Shown: positions 1 to 5,625 of the stretch, in pieces
Numbering within the stretch: the stretch's first letter is position 1
Layout of the letters: the number at the start of each line of letters is the position of its first letter
Notes under the pieces: generated by a model
The model's database searches: none
The model's input: only the letters and a program-made list of their open reading frames with translations
What the model was told of the DNA's origin: nothing
Made by a program: the position numbers and the translations under genes
NCBI GenBank assembly: GCA_002159155.1
Contig: LZRQ01000181.1
Span: forward strand, 1-7,032
Origin: Firmicutes bacterium ZCTH02-B6
GTDB lineage: Bacteria > Bacillota > Limnochordia > Limnochordales > ZCTH02-B6
DNA length: 7,032 bases
Direction: 5' to 3'

Positions 1-246
1 GCCCGTCTGCCGATCCAGGTATCTTCGGCGGCGAAACGTGAGGTCGACGCCAAACAGCGTCTGCAGCGCGCGTGGCTGCATGTCCCGCATGCGAAAGCGA
101 CGCCGGTCCCGCTGTTCGGCCAGCCAACCGTCGATTTGCTCCAAGGCCTTCACCAGCACGTCGGCAAATTGGCGAGCCATCCACGTGAAAAGCCCGGCCT
201 CCAGTTCTTGCAGGGAAAAGCCGAGTTGCTTGCGAAGTTCGTTCAT
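1..246 (-). CDS. ISLre2-family (UPF0236) transposase, N-terminal part, runs off the window
   Basis: The first 82 codons of a minus-strand gene are present; the rest lies beyond the left edge, and the frame is still open at base 1. The protein begins MNELRKQLGFSLQELEAG and continues to a segment LQTLFGVDLTFRRRRYLDRQTG at about residues 61-82. That pattern, a helical N-terminus followed by 'TLFG-hydrophobic-x-F-R-R-x-Y-x-D-x-x-T-G', is what I recognise from ISLre2-family transposases, which encode an acidic-triad (DDE-type) transposase of roughly 400-500 residues. The catalytic part is outside the window, so I cannot tell whether the element is intact. The ATG at 246 is preceded by a purine-rich ribosome binding site (AGGAAGGGG, about 258-266). 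The gene is unrelated to the sporulation operon upstream and marks an insertion just past its end. The terminal repeats of the element cannot be fixed without its other end. Confidence 0.8.
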   Translation of the reverse strand, partial: MNELRKQLGFSLQELEAGLFTWMARQFADVLVKALEQIDGWLAEQRDRRRFRMRDMQPRALQTLFGVDLTFRRRRYLDRQTG

Positions 247-312
247 GACGAGAAGCCCCTTCCTGTGGTGTTTTTGGCCGATACAACACGTTCGGAAGAC
301 CGGCTTCTCGTC
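247..312 (-). repeat. 11-bp inverted repeat around the transposase ribosome binding site
   Basis: The plus-strand sequence gacgagaagcc at 247-257 is repeated in perfect inverse as ggcttctcgtc at 302-312. In a minus-strand transcript, the arm at 312-302 would pair with the arm at 257-247, which ends at the base just before the transposase ATG. The loop of 44 nt holds the ribosome binding site. The pairing is seen directly. That it regulates translation, or that one arm belongs to the element's terminal repeat, is inference. Confidence 0.5.
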
Positions 313-332
313 CCTTCTTTTTCCAGCCCCGC

Positions 333-356
333 GCCCCGGGCGGTACCGCCCGGGGC
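333..356 (-). terminator. 24-bp perfect palindrome after the DUF3189 gene, possible terminator
   Basis: The arms gccccgggcggt (333-344) and accgcccggggc (345-356) are exact inverse complements, so the DNA is a perfect palindrome and an RNA would form a very GC-rich stem. It starts 27 bp after the stop codon of the last gene of the minus-strand operon, the usual place for a terminator. No U-tract follows on the minus strand (the RNA would continue GCGGGGCUGGAAAAAG). On the plus strand only CUUUA follows. It may be a U-poor terminator, a 3'-end-protecting stem, or part of the insertion boundary. Confidence 0.45.
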
Positions 357-382
357 CTTTACGGCTCGCGCCATCCATCCTT

Positions 383-967
383 TCAATTCGTATCCGCACG
401 ATCCACCGCAATCGGGGAATGCCCCAGTACTATTGACTCACATGTGTCCGGCCGCAGGTCCCTCTCGGACAATGATTCGCCTTGGCGCGCTGTCGTGCCC
501 GGCATCTGCCCAGCCAAAACGGCCTCCACTTGCTCCACTAAGCCGACCAGGCAGTGGTAGGCTCGCCGCGTTCCCCAGGTGACCAGCGGGCGTCCGGCGG
601 GGACGAGGTGCAACCGTCGACTGAGGAACCCCCCGACGCGCATGGGCCAATTGAGGCACGCGAGGGTATCCACCAGCAGCACCGGCATGTCGTCGCGGCC
701 AGCCATGGCCAATGCCCCTGAAAGTAGGCGGTGTACCACCATCAGGGATAGCGCGCCCCGCGGGAGCACGTAGACTGGGTTGCCCCACCGGTCCGCGCCG
801 ACCGGGACCAGCCGGCCCCGGCAGTCGCCTTCCGCCCGATCAAACCCGGGGACAGCCAGCAGTTCGCCCGAGGAAGGCACTCGGTCCCTCGGCAACCGGC
901 CGAGATGAATGGCAGCCGCCACCGGTGAGGAGTGGGTGCCGCCGTAGCAAGTGTACACGACGCGCAC
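383..967 (-). CDS. DUF3189 family protein, last gene of the sporulation-associated operon
   Basis: A 194-residue protein is obtained from the GTG at 967. It opens VRVVYTCYGGTHSSPVAAAI, and the CYGGTHSS motif (about residues 7-14) followed by an IHLG segment is the signature I associate with DUF3189 proteins of spore formers. A further segment, GELLAVPGFDR, also fits the family. No biochemical function is known to me; the Cys-Tyr-Gly-Gly-Thr-His-Ser-Ser turn looks like a possible ligand-binding loop, but that is a guess. The same frame is open up to 1174 (263 codons), but its first part lies over the YIEGIA-partner gene in another frame and looks like low-complexity shadow sequence. I chose the GTG because family members start a few residues before the motif; its ribosome binding site (GCGGGAA) is weak. 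An ATG at 1039, overlapping the previous gene by 29 bp, is the alternative. The C-terminal 40 residues after about residue 155 look variable. Confidence 0.75.
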   Translation of the reverse strand: MRVVYTCYGGTHSSPVAAAIHLGRLPRDRVPSSGELLAVPGFDRAEGDCRGRLVPVGADRWGNPVYVLPRGALSLMVVHRLLSGALAMAGRDDMPVLLVDTLACLNWPMRVGGFLSRRLHLVPAGRPLVTWGTRRAYHCLVGLVEQVEAVLAGQMPGTTARQGESLSERDLRPDTCESIVLGHSPIAVDRADTN

Positions 968-1010
968 CGGTTCCCGCGGACCCGCCGCAGGCGGTTTCCC
1001 AAGACCGGGC

Positions 1011-1199
1011 TCAATGCCGAACGATGACGTAGGACCCATTGCGTAGATCGTGGATAGTGCCGCGCAGGAGCTTGGCGAGCAGGAGCGCGACCTGATCCCG
1101 TTCGGTCTCGTCGGCGACGGGAAACACCGGGACACCGCCGGCCTGGACGTCACGGCGCAGGGTGACCACGGCAACGATGCGGCTTTCCCCGGAGCTCAT
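1011..1199 (-). CDS. Small YIEGIA-partner protein ('capping complex subunit for YIEGIA' type)
   Basis: A 62-residue soluble protein that opens MSSGESRIVAVVTLRRDVQA, has a middle GGVPVFPVADETERDQVALL and ends in a segment HDLRNGSYVIVRH. The pattern GGVPVF, then a helix with LLAKLL, then NG-S/T-Y-V-I-V-R/K-H at the C-terminus matches the small proteins annotated as capping complex subunits for YIEGIA, which accompany YIEGIA proteins in spore formers. Its ATG overlaps the stop codon of the YIEGIA gene as ATGA (1199-1196), and an AAGGAG ribosome binding site lies about 10 nt upstream inside the end of that gene. This arrangement predicts coupled translation and balanced amounts of the two proteins. 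There is no signal peptide or membrane segment, so it probably acts on the cytoplasmic face of the YIEGIA protein. The precise function is not known to me, and the family name rests on recall rather than a search. Confidence 0.8.
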   Translation of the reverse strand: MSSGESRIVAVVTLRRDVQAGGVPVFPVADETERDQVALLLAKLLRGTIHDLRNGSYVIVRH

Positions 1200-2122
1200 G
1201 CCTTCGGCACTCCTTCAAGCTGAGCCAAATCGGGCGGCCACAATCCCGATGCCACGGGCTTGCGCACGGTGCCTTCCAGCACCGGCACGTACTCCACCGC
1301 CCGCACCAACGCCCGTTCGTCCCTCAGCAACGGCACGATGGCCAGCACCACCTCGCCTGTAGCCGGATTTTGGCGGGCGATGGGCGTAAACTCAGGCTCG
1401 TCCACGTCCATCTTGATCCCAAGCAGCATGGCCACTTCGTGGGTGATCGCCTGTCGCTGGCCCAGGTTGGACAATGTGGCGCGGGCGTTGGCGTCTTTGG
1501 GCCGTATGACGACCGCCAGGCCCTCTTGCAAGTAGCGCTCCCGGGCGGCCGGTAGACCGACGTTCATGATCTGGACCCCGGCTACCGTCAGGATAGGCCC
1601 GTCAAATTCAACCCGCGCTGGCTTGACGATGGCGATGTCTCCCACGCGCTGGCCTGACATGAGCCCCTGAACGAGGGCCACGGCAACCGAGCCCGTGGCA
1701 AGGCCACACCCCAGCGACCACCACGCACCCCACCGCAGGCCGACGACACCGGCCAAGCTTGCCAGCAGAGCCGTGGCCATCGCGAGGTAATTGCGAGCCT
1801 CAAAGACACGAGCGATGCCCTCGATGTAGGCGGCACCCCGGGGAACGAGCTCGGTCGGCTCCATGTTCCGCAGCGACTCACGCTCCACCGCCCGCACCTC
1901 ACGGAACTGGGTAGCCGCCAGCGCTAAGAAGGACGCGGCCGCCAAGTCGCCGGTAGCGATGGCCGGCGGGGCGATGGCGCCTAAGGCGGCCGCGATGAAG
2001 CCGAGGGAAAGGTGAATGGTGTAACCCTGCGGATAGCTCGGAAACTGCCGGTAGTCACGGCGCAGGAGCAACAGCCGTGCAAGGGTGCCCGCCATCACGC
2101 CTGCGGCGACGGGCGGCACCAT
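1196..2122 (-). CDS. YIEGIA family membrane protein, spore-associated
   Basis: A 308-residue protein carrying the defining YIEGIA motif at residues 99-104, followed by ARVFEARNYLAM. The N-terminal half is hydrophobic, with likely membrane segments near residues 3-20, 37-57, 60-72, 112-129 and 134-154. The second half (about 155-308) is soluble, with a beta-rich stretch VGDIAIVKPARVEFDGPILT and then a mixed alpha/beta part. Length and layout fit the family (about 300 residues). From memory, the Bacillus subtilis member is YphB/SeaA, linked to spore envelope assembly; treat that link as recalled, not tested. The frame extends upstream to 2320, but this extension overlaps the spoIIP gene and is Arg/Ser-rich shadow. 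The ATG at 2122 has a GGGGAGGGGAG ribosome binding site 9 nt upstream. It follows spoIIP after 37 bp and overlaps its small partner gene by 4 bp. Confidence 0.87.
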   Translation of the reverse strand: MVPPVAAGVMAGTLARLLLLRRDYRQFPSYPQGYTIHLSLGFIAAALGAIAPPAIATGDLAAASFLALAATQFREVRAVERESLRNMEPTELVPRGAAYIEGIARVFEARNYLAMATALLASLAGVVGLRWGAWWSLGCGLATGSVAVALVQGLMSGQRVGDIAIVKPARVEFDGPILTVAGVQIMNVGLPAARERYLQEGLAVVIRPKDANARATLSNLGQRQAITHEVAMLLGIKMDVDEPEFTPIARQNPATGEVVLAIVPLLRDERALVRAVEYVPVLEGTVRKPVASGLWPPDLAQLEGVPKA

Positions 2123-2159
2123 TTCCACAGACTCCCCTCCCCGTCCAGTACGGCTCGCC

Positions 2160-3368
2160 TCACTGCCCGTCGTCCTCCCCGCCGGAGCCTGTCCCGAGTC
2201 GTCCGGCCTCACGGCGGAAAAATCCCTTGAGGCGCGTCCATGCGGCCTGCGGGCTGCCTTCATTGATCCAGAGGTATCCGAAGGCCGCACCGAGGGCAAC
2301 AAGCAAGACCCAAAACGCACTGCGCCAGCCCGCCCCGCCGATCTGGCGGTCGGCCTGTTGTGCCGTGCCCGGTGCCAGACCCGCGGCTGCGGGGTACACC
2401 TCGGCCATCAGCTTGGCGGCGCGGACGGCCTCCTCCAGGCTCGTCTCATGGGTGCCAAACTCCATGAGGATGGTCCGGGGCCCAACGTCTTGGTTATAGT
2501 TGCCCCGGGCGTTGAAAATTCCCTTGACGAGACCCGGATACCGCTCATCCGCGACCGCCTTGATGCGCTTGGCAAGCTCCAGGTTTGCCTCCCGGTTAGG
2601 GTTCTGCCGGCCGACCACCAGGCGCACTTTGGTCAGTTCCTCGCCTGCGACCACATCCCGGTACTGCTCGGCCGGGATTGCGTCCCGGTGAACGTCGATC
2701 AGGGCCACCACTCCCTGCTCCAACAGCTCCCGTACCGTCGCCCGGGAGCGCTGGTATGCCCCACCGTCATGGGGCAAGTGGCTCCGGTCCGACCAGATCA
2801 CCCGGTAGCCTTGTTCCTCGAGGGCTTCCTTGAGCGCTCGCCCGACCTCCAAGATGTCACCGTGGGGTTCCTTGAACTCGTCGCCCGAGTCGGGAACGTA
2901 AGACTCCGCGTTGTGGCTGTGGTAGATGCCAATGGGCCCCGGCTCGGCCGAACGATCCCGCGCCTGGACCAGCTCCACCGCTGCGGCTAGCCAGCGGCCA
3001 AGCCACGAAAAGCCGGCCAACTGCCGGACTGCGGGTGCAGTCGCCACCTCGCCCGCCACCCGGGGCAGTTCGACCTCCTCGCGAAACTCGGCCCGCACGG
3101 TCCGGTCTTCTCCGACCTCGACAACCTCGTACAGTCGATTGTCGGCCGTGATGTAGGTGTCGCCCACGGCAGGCGCGAGAGCGGTGTAGGTGATAATGTC
3201 GCCCGCCTCGTCCCGCCATGTGTAGTAGCCGTCGGCGCTACGGTGACCGACGCCATCGTCAAACATTTGCTCCCAGTCAATCCGCTGTCCTGAAGCCGGG
3301 GGCGCCCACGCGAGAACCGCTACCCACGCCCATAGAGCCATCCGTCCTAACGCAGACAGTTTAGCCAC
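2160..3368 (-). CDS. spoIIP: Stage II sporulation protein P (SpoIIP)-type peptidoglycan amidase/endopeptidase
   Basis: A 402-residue protein. SpoIIP cuts stem peptides and cross-links of septal peptidoglycan, working with SpoIID and SpoIIM when the mother-cell membrane engulfs the forespore. Residues 4-28 form a signal peptide or N-terminal anchor ending near ASGQ. The catalytic region spans about 144-330: the motif IYHSHNAESY (about 148-157, typical of SpoIIP), then LIDVHRDAIP (about 223-232) and LMEFGTHETSLEEA (about 301-314), which supply the His and Glu residues expected to hold zinc in this amidase-like fold. A second hydrophobic stretch at about 350-367 (AFWVLLVALGAAFGYLWI) is followed by a basic tail. 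The start is the GTG at 3368, because a strong ribosome binding site GGGAGGTGA lies 5 nt before it; this gives an 8-bp overlap with the end of the DUF1614 gene. A longer frame to 3443 is shadow. With a cleaved signal and a C-terminal anchor, the topology differs from the single N-terminal anchor of the B. subtilis protein. Confidence 0.88.
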   Translation of the reverse strand: MAKLSALGRMALWAWVAVLAWAPPASGQRIDWEQMFDDGVGHRSADGYYTWRDEAGDIITYTALAPAVGDTYITADNRLYEVVEVGEDRTVRAEFREEVELPRVAGEVATAPAVRQLAGFSWLGRWLAAAVELVQARDRSAEPGPIGIYHSHNAESYVPDSGDEFKEPHGDILEVGRALKEALEEQGYRVIWSDRSHLPHDGGAYQRSRATVRELLEQGVVALIDVHRDAIPAEQYRDVVAGEELTKVRLVVGRQNPNREANLELAKRIKAVADERYPGLVKGIFNARGNYNQDVGPRTILMEFGTHETSLEEAVRAAKLMAEVYPAAAGLAPGTAQQADRQIGGAGWRSAFWVLLVALGAAFGYLWINEGSPQAAWTRLKGFFRREAGRLGTGSGGEDDGQ

Positions 3369-4104
3369 GCTCGTCACCTCCCGGCTCGCCCTCCGCCGGG
3401 CCAGCGGCGTGGTCGTCCCCCGAGGAGCCGCTGGCCGGTCCACCCGCGAGCGCCTCCCGCAGGCGCGCGGGCCTGTCTGTGTCTGGACCGCCCTGGAGAC
3501 GCTCCCGGGTCTCGCCGATTAGCTCCGCAAGACCGACGGAGACGACCCCGGCCAAGACGACGGCATCAAAAAAGCCGCCGCCGCCGAGAGCCAGCGTACT
3601 CGCCTGGCCGGGAGCCGGCGTGTTAATGGCCCATTCGAGCAACTGGTACAGGATGAGCCCAAGGGTGCCGGCCACGAATGCCGCCCGCCGGGAGCGCCCA
3701 AACAGGTACGCCACGACGCCGCCCACTAGAGCAAACAGCCACAGTGGGTCCAAGACGGGGGTACGGCCACCGTGGGGCCCAAAATCGGTGAGCTGTGCCA
3801 TGCCCCAGACGGCCAGTGCCGTGACGACGCTGGCGAGGACGGCACGCGTCCGCTCCCACGCGGTGCCGGCCCGGGCCAAAAGGTAGAGCGCCAGTGCCGC
3901 CGGTATGATGATCCCGCCGACGTTAACGGTCACGCTTGTGCGGCCACGGGTTATCGGGATGTCAAAGAAGCTGCCCGCGATGATCAGCCCGAGGATGACC
4001 AGCGCCTGGGCGTCGGTAAGTCGCATCCGGTCCAGCACCCGGTGAGCCGCCCCGAAGAAAACCAGGGCCGCCACGACCAGTACGATGATCAAGCCTAAGG
4101 GCAC
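3361..4104 (-). CDS. DUF1614 family multispanning membrane protein
   Basis: A 247-residue integral membrane protein starting at GTG 4104 with a good ribosome binding site (AAGGAGTGA) just upstream. It opens MPLGLIIVLVVAALVFFGAA, followed by HRVLDRMRLTDAQAL and GLIIAGSFFDIPI. These segments match what I recall of DUF1614 proteins, found mostly in spore-forming Bacillota and some archaea. About seven hydrophobic segments are visible, near residues 3-20, 32-50, 60-78, 86-105, 120-138, 143-160 and 177-195. A Gly-rich stretch LALGGGGFFDAVVLAG precedes the last one. The C-terminal 50 residues are hydrophilic, rich in Gly, Asp and Glu, and probably disordered. It is the first gene of the five-gene operon and overlaps spoIIP by 8 bp. 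This pairing suggests a role near SpoIIP at the septal membrane, but no activity is known to me. Confidence 0.78.
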   Translation of the reverse strand: MPLGLIIVLVVAALVFFGAAHRVLDRMRLTDAQALVILGLIIAGSFFDIPITRGRTSVTVNVGGIIIPAALALYLLARAGTAWERTRAVLASVVTALAVWGMAQLTDFGPHGGRTPVLDPLWLFALVGGVVAYLFGRSRRAAFVAGTLGLILYQLLEWAINTPAPGQASTLALGGGGFFDAVVLAGVVSVGLAELIGETRERLQGGPDTDRPARLREALAGGPASGSSGDDHAAGPAEGEPGGDERG

Positions 4105-4127
4105 GCCCGCTCACTCCTTCCGGCGGC

Positions 4128-4157
4128 TAGCGTGCCCCTGCCTCTCCCGGGCAATAC
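4128..4157 (-). promoter_or_regulatory. Possible forespore-sigma (SigF/SigG-like) promoter ahead of the DUF1614-spoIIP operon
   Basis: On the minus strand GTATT (4157-4153) is followed after 15 nt by GGGCACGCTA (4137-4128). SigF promoters are described as GYATA, 15-16 nt, GGNNANAHTR; the -10 here fits at nearly every fixed position. The same bases also read as GTATT, 18 nt, CACGCTA, close to the SigG form GHATR-N18-CATNHTA. Transcription would start near 4121, giving a leader of about 17 nt with the ribosome binding site. The match is by eye, in a GC-rich region where chance hits are possible. Confidence 0.35.
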
Positions 4158-4187
4158 GTGCTGCATGCCCCGGCCGGGCGCGCGAAG

Positions 4188-4214
4188 AGGCCCGCTGCCG
4201 GCGGCAGCGGGCCT
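4188..4214 (-). terminator. 12-bp hairpin after the S1-domain gene, likely terminator
   Basis: Plus-strand arms aggcccgctgcc (4188-4199) and ggcagcgggcct (4203-4214) pair perfectly around a 3-nt loop. The hairpin lies 42 bp past the stop codon of the S1 gene and before the next promoter candidate, so it separates two transcription units. On the minus strand it is followed by only CUUCGCG, a poor U-tract. Position and strength still make termination the best reading. Confidence 0.6.
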
Positions 4215-4256
4215 GTCATTTACGGTTTTCACGATGCGGATTAGCAGCCGCCGGCT

Positions 4257-5507
4257 CTACTCCGCGTCACGCTGTGTACGCTCAAGGAGCTCGCCCAAGC
4301 CTTCCACCACGTCGCCGATGGTGACGCCCTCCGGACCGGGATCCGAGTAGGAGACCGGCGTCTCTTCCTGTGGCTTGGTCTCCTTGGGTTGGGCAGCGCG
4401 GATGCTGAGGCCGATGCGGCGGGCGGCCGGATCCAGGTTAACGATCTTGACCTTCACCCGCTGGCCGGGCTGCACGACCTCCGACGGATTTTCGACCCGC
4501 CGGTCCGCGAGCTGGGAAATGTGTACAAGCCCTTCAATTCCGTCCTCGAGCTTCACGAAGGCGCCGAAATCGACGATCCGGGTGACCTCGCCTTCGACGA
4601 CCTGACCCACCGAGTAGCGGTCAGCCACCGTGCTCCAAGGATCGGGCTGCGTCTCCTTCAGGCTCAGGGAGATGCGCTCCCGTTCGCGATCGATGCCCAG
4701 GATCTTTACCTTGATCTCTTGGCCTTCGTGGAGAACATCCTGGGGATGGCGCACCCGGCTCCAAGCCATCTCGGACACGTGCAACAGGCCTTCGACCCCG
4801 CCGCCAATGTCCACAAAGGCACCAAAGTCCGTCAGCCGGCGCACGACCCCGGTGACGACCTGCCCCTCCTGCAGCTGGGAGAAGGCCTGCTCCTTAGCCC
4901 GGGCCAACTCCTCCTCGAGCAGCTCTTTCCGGGACAAAACCACGTTGCGCTTTTGCCGGTCCAGCTCCAGAATGCGGAAGCGAAGCCGCTGCCCGACGTA
5001 CTGCTCCAAGTTGTCCACGAAAGTGCGGTCCACGTGGGAAGCCGGCACGAAGCCCCGCACGCCCAGGTCCACCAACAGGCCGCCCTTGACCCGTGCGGTC
5101 ACCTCACCCTCAACGGGCTCGCCGGCCGCGAACTTGGCCGTCAACCGCTCCCAGGCCTGCCGCTCGTCCGCGCGGCGCTTCGAGAGCACAACCGTGCCTT
5201 CCCCTTCATCAACGCGGAGCACCTGGACGGCGATGTTGTCGTCCACGCGCAGGACATCCTGCGGCGTCTGCCCAGGGCGCAGGCCCAGCTCGCTGGCGGG
5301 GATCCGCCCTTCCGTCTTGTAGCCCACGTCCACCAGCACTTCGTCGCCGCCGACATGGACCACCCGGCCCTCGACGATATCGCCAGGAGCAAGAGGTTTC
5401 AGCGTCTCATCGTATTGTTTGACTGCGTCCGCTTCGGGAGCGGCCCGGCCGTTGTCCGTAACCTGTGTGGGCTCCTCTTGATGCTTGTCTTCCGGGTAGT
5501 CAGTCAT
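4257..5507 (-). CDS. rpsA: 30S ribosomal protein S1-like protein with four S1 domains
   Basis: A 416-residue protein with four S1 RNA-binding repeats at about residues 40-111, 128-194, 213-284 and 298-371. The third and fourth carry the classic DFGAFV core, followed by GLLHVSE and GLVHISQ; the first two are more divergent (VDVGYKTEGRIPASEL and VDLGVRGFVPASHV). Bacillota versions with four domains correspond to YpfD/RpsA-like proteins; they bind single-stranded mRNA and may help translation, but lack part of the six-domain Gram-negative S1. Acidic, Gln/Glu-rich tails at both ends are probably disordered. The ATG at 5507 was chosen for its AGGGGG ribosome binding site 11 nt upstream; the frame extends to an ATG at 5534 and a TTG at 5540, without a well-placed site. 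The gene follows plsC and cmk, a conserved clustering in this phylum, and is closed by the hairpin at 4188-4214. It may have its own promoter in the 118-bp gap before it. Confidence 0.92.
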   Translation of the reverse strand: MTDYPEDKHQEEPTQVTDNGRAAPEADAVKQYDETLKPLAPGDIVEGRVVHVGGDEVLVDVGYKTEGRIPASELGLRPGQTPQDVLRVDDNIAVQVLRVDEGEGTVVLSKRRADERQAWERLTAKFAAGEPVEGEVTARVKGGLLVDLGVRGFVPASHVDRTFVDNLEQYVGQRLRFRILELDRQKRNVVLSRKELLEEELARAKEQAFSQLQEGQVVTGVVRRLTDFGAFVDIGGGVEGLLHVSEMAWSRVRHPQDVLHEGQEIKVKILGIDRERERISLSLKETQPDPWSTVADRYSVGQVVEGEVTRIVDFGAFVKLEDGIEGLVHISQLADRRVENPSEVVQPGQRVKVKIVNLDPAARRIGLSIRAAQPKETKPQEETPVSYSDPGPEGVTIGDVVEGLGELLERTQRDAE

Positions 5508-5545
5508 ACGCTTTCCATCCCCCTGATCCACCATCAACAAAAAAG

Positions 5546-5574
5546 ACTACAACCCCTGAGTACTTCGGTCCCAA
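5546..5574 (-). promoter_or_regulatory. Possible SigA-type promoter ahead of the S1 gene
   Basis: On the minus strand TTGGGA (5574-5569) and TGTAGT (5551-5546) are separated by exactly 17 nt; each matches four of six consensus positions (TTGACA, TATAAT). The start point would fall near 5539, about 32 nt before the chosen ATG and after the longer in-frame TTG, which would then not be used. The fit is moderate and untested. Confidence 0.3.
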
Positions 5575-5599
5575 GACGGAAATCCCTGCTGAAAATTAG

Positions 5600-5607
5600 C
5601 CTCCTTT
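5600..5607 (-). promoter_or_regulatory. Orphan Shine-Dalgarno sequence after plsC
   Basis: The minus strand reads AAAGGAGG at 5607-5600, only 18 nt past the plsC stop. It is among the best ribosome binding sites in the window, yet no ATG, GTG or TTG lies 4-15 nt downstream. Only an ATT at 5596 opens a 20-codon frame that ends in TGATG at the upstream ATG of the S1 gene frame. It may be the relic of a lost gene or the site of an unusual leader peptide. Confidence 0.4.
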
Positions 5608-5625
5608 ACTGGCGTTGCTCTCTTT

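Noticed and set aside
136..582. 148-codon plus-strand open frame over the transposase start and the end of DUF3189
   Set aside because: It crosses the palindrome and two minus-strand genes, and its product is Pro/Ala/Arg-rich without a family signature.
2123..2320. Upstream extension of the YIEGIA frame over the spoIIP end
   Set aside because: The extra 66 residues are Arg/Ser-rich, overlap spoIIP coding sequence, and the ATG at 2122 has a strong ribosome binding site and the usual family length.
2085..2990. 301-codon plus-strand open frame across the spoIIP gene
   Set aside because: Antisense shadow of spoIIP and the start of the YIEGIA gene; no motif and no credible ribosome binding site with an operon context.
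3369..3443. Upstream extension of the spoIIP frame
   Set aside because: It lies over the C-terminal coding region of the DUF1614 gene, whereas the GTG at 3368 follows a near-perfect GGAGGTGA and gives a signal peptide right at the N-terminus.
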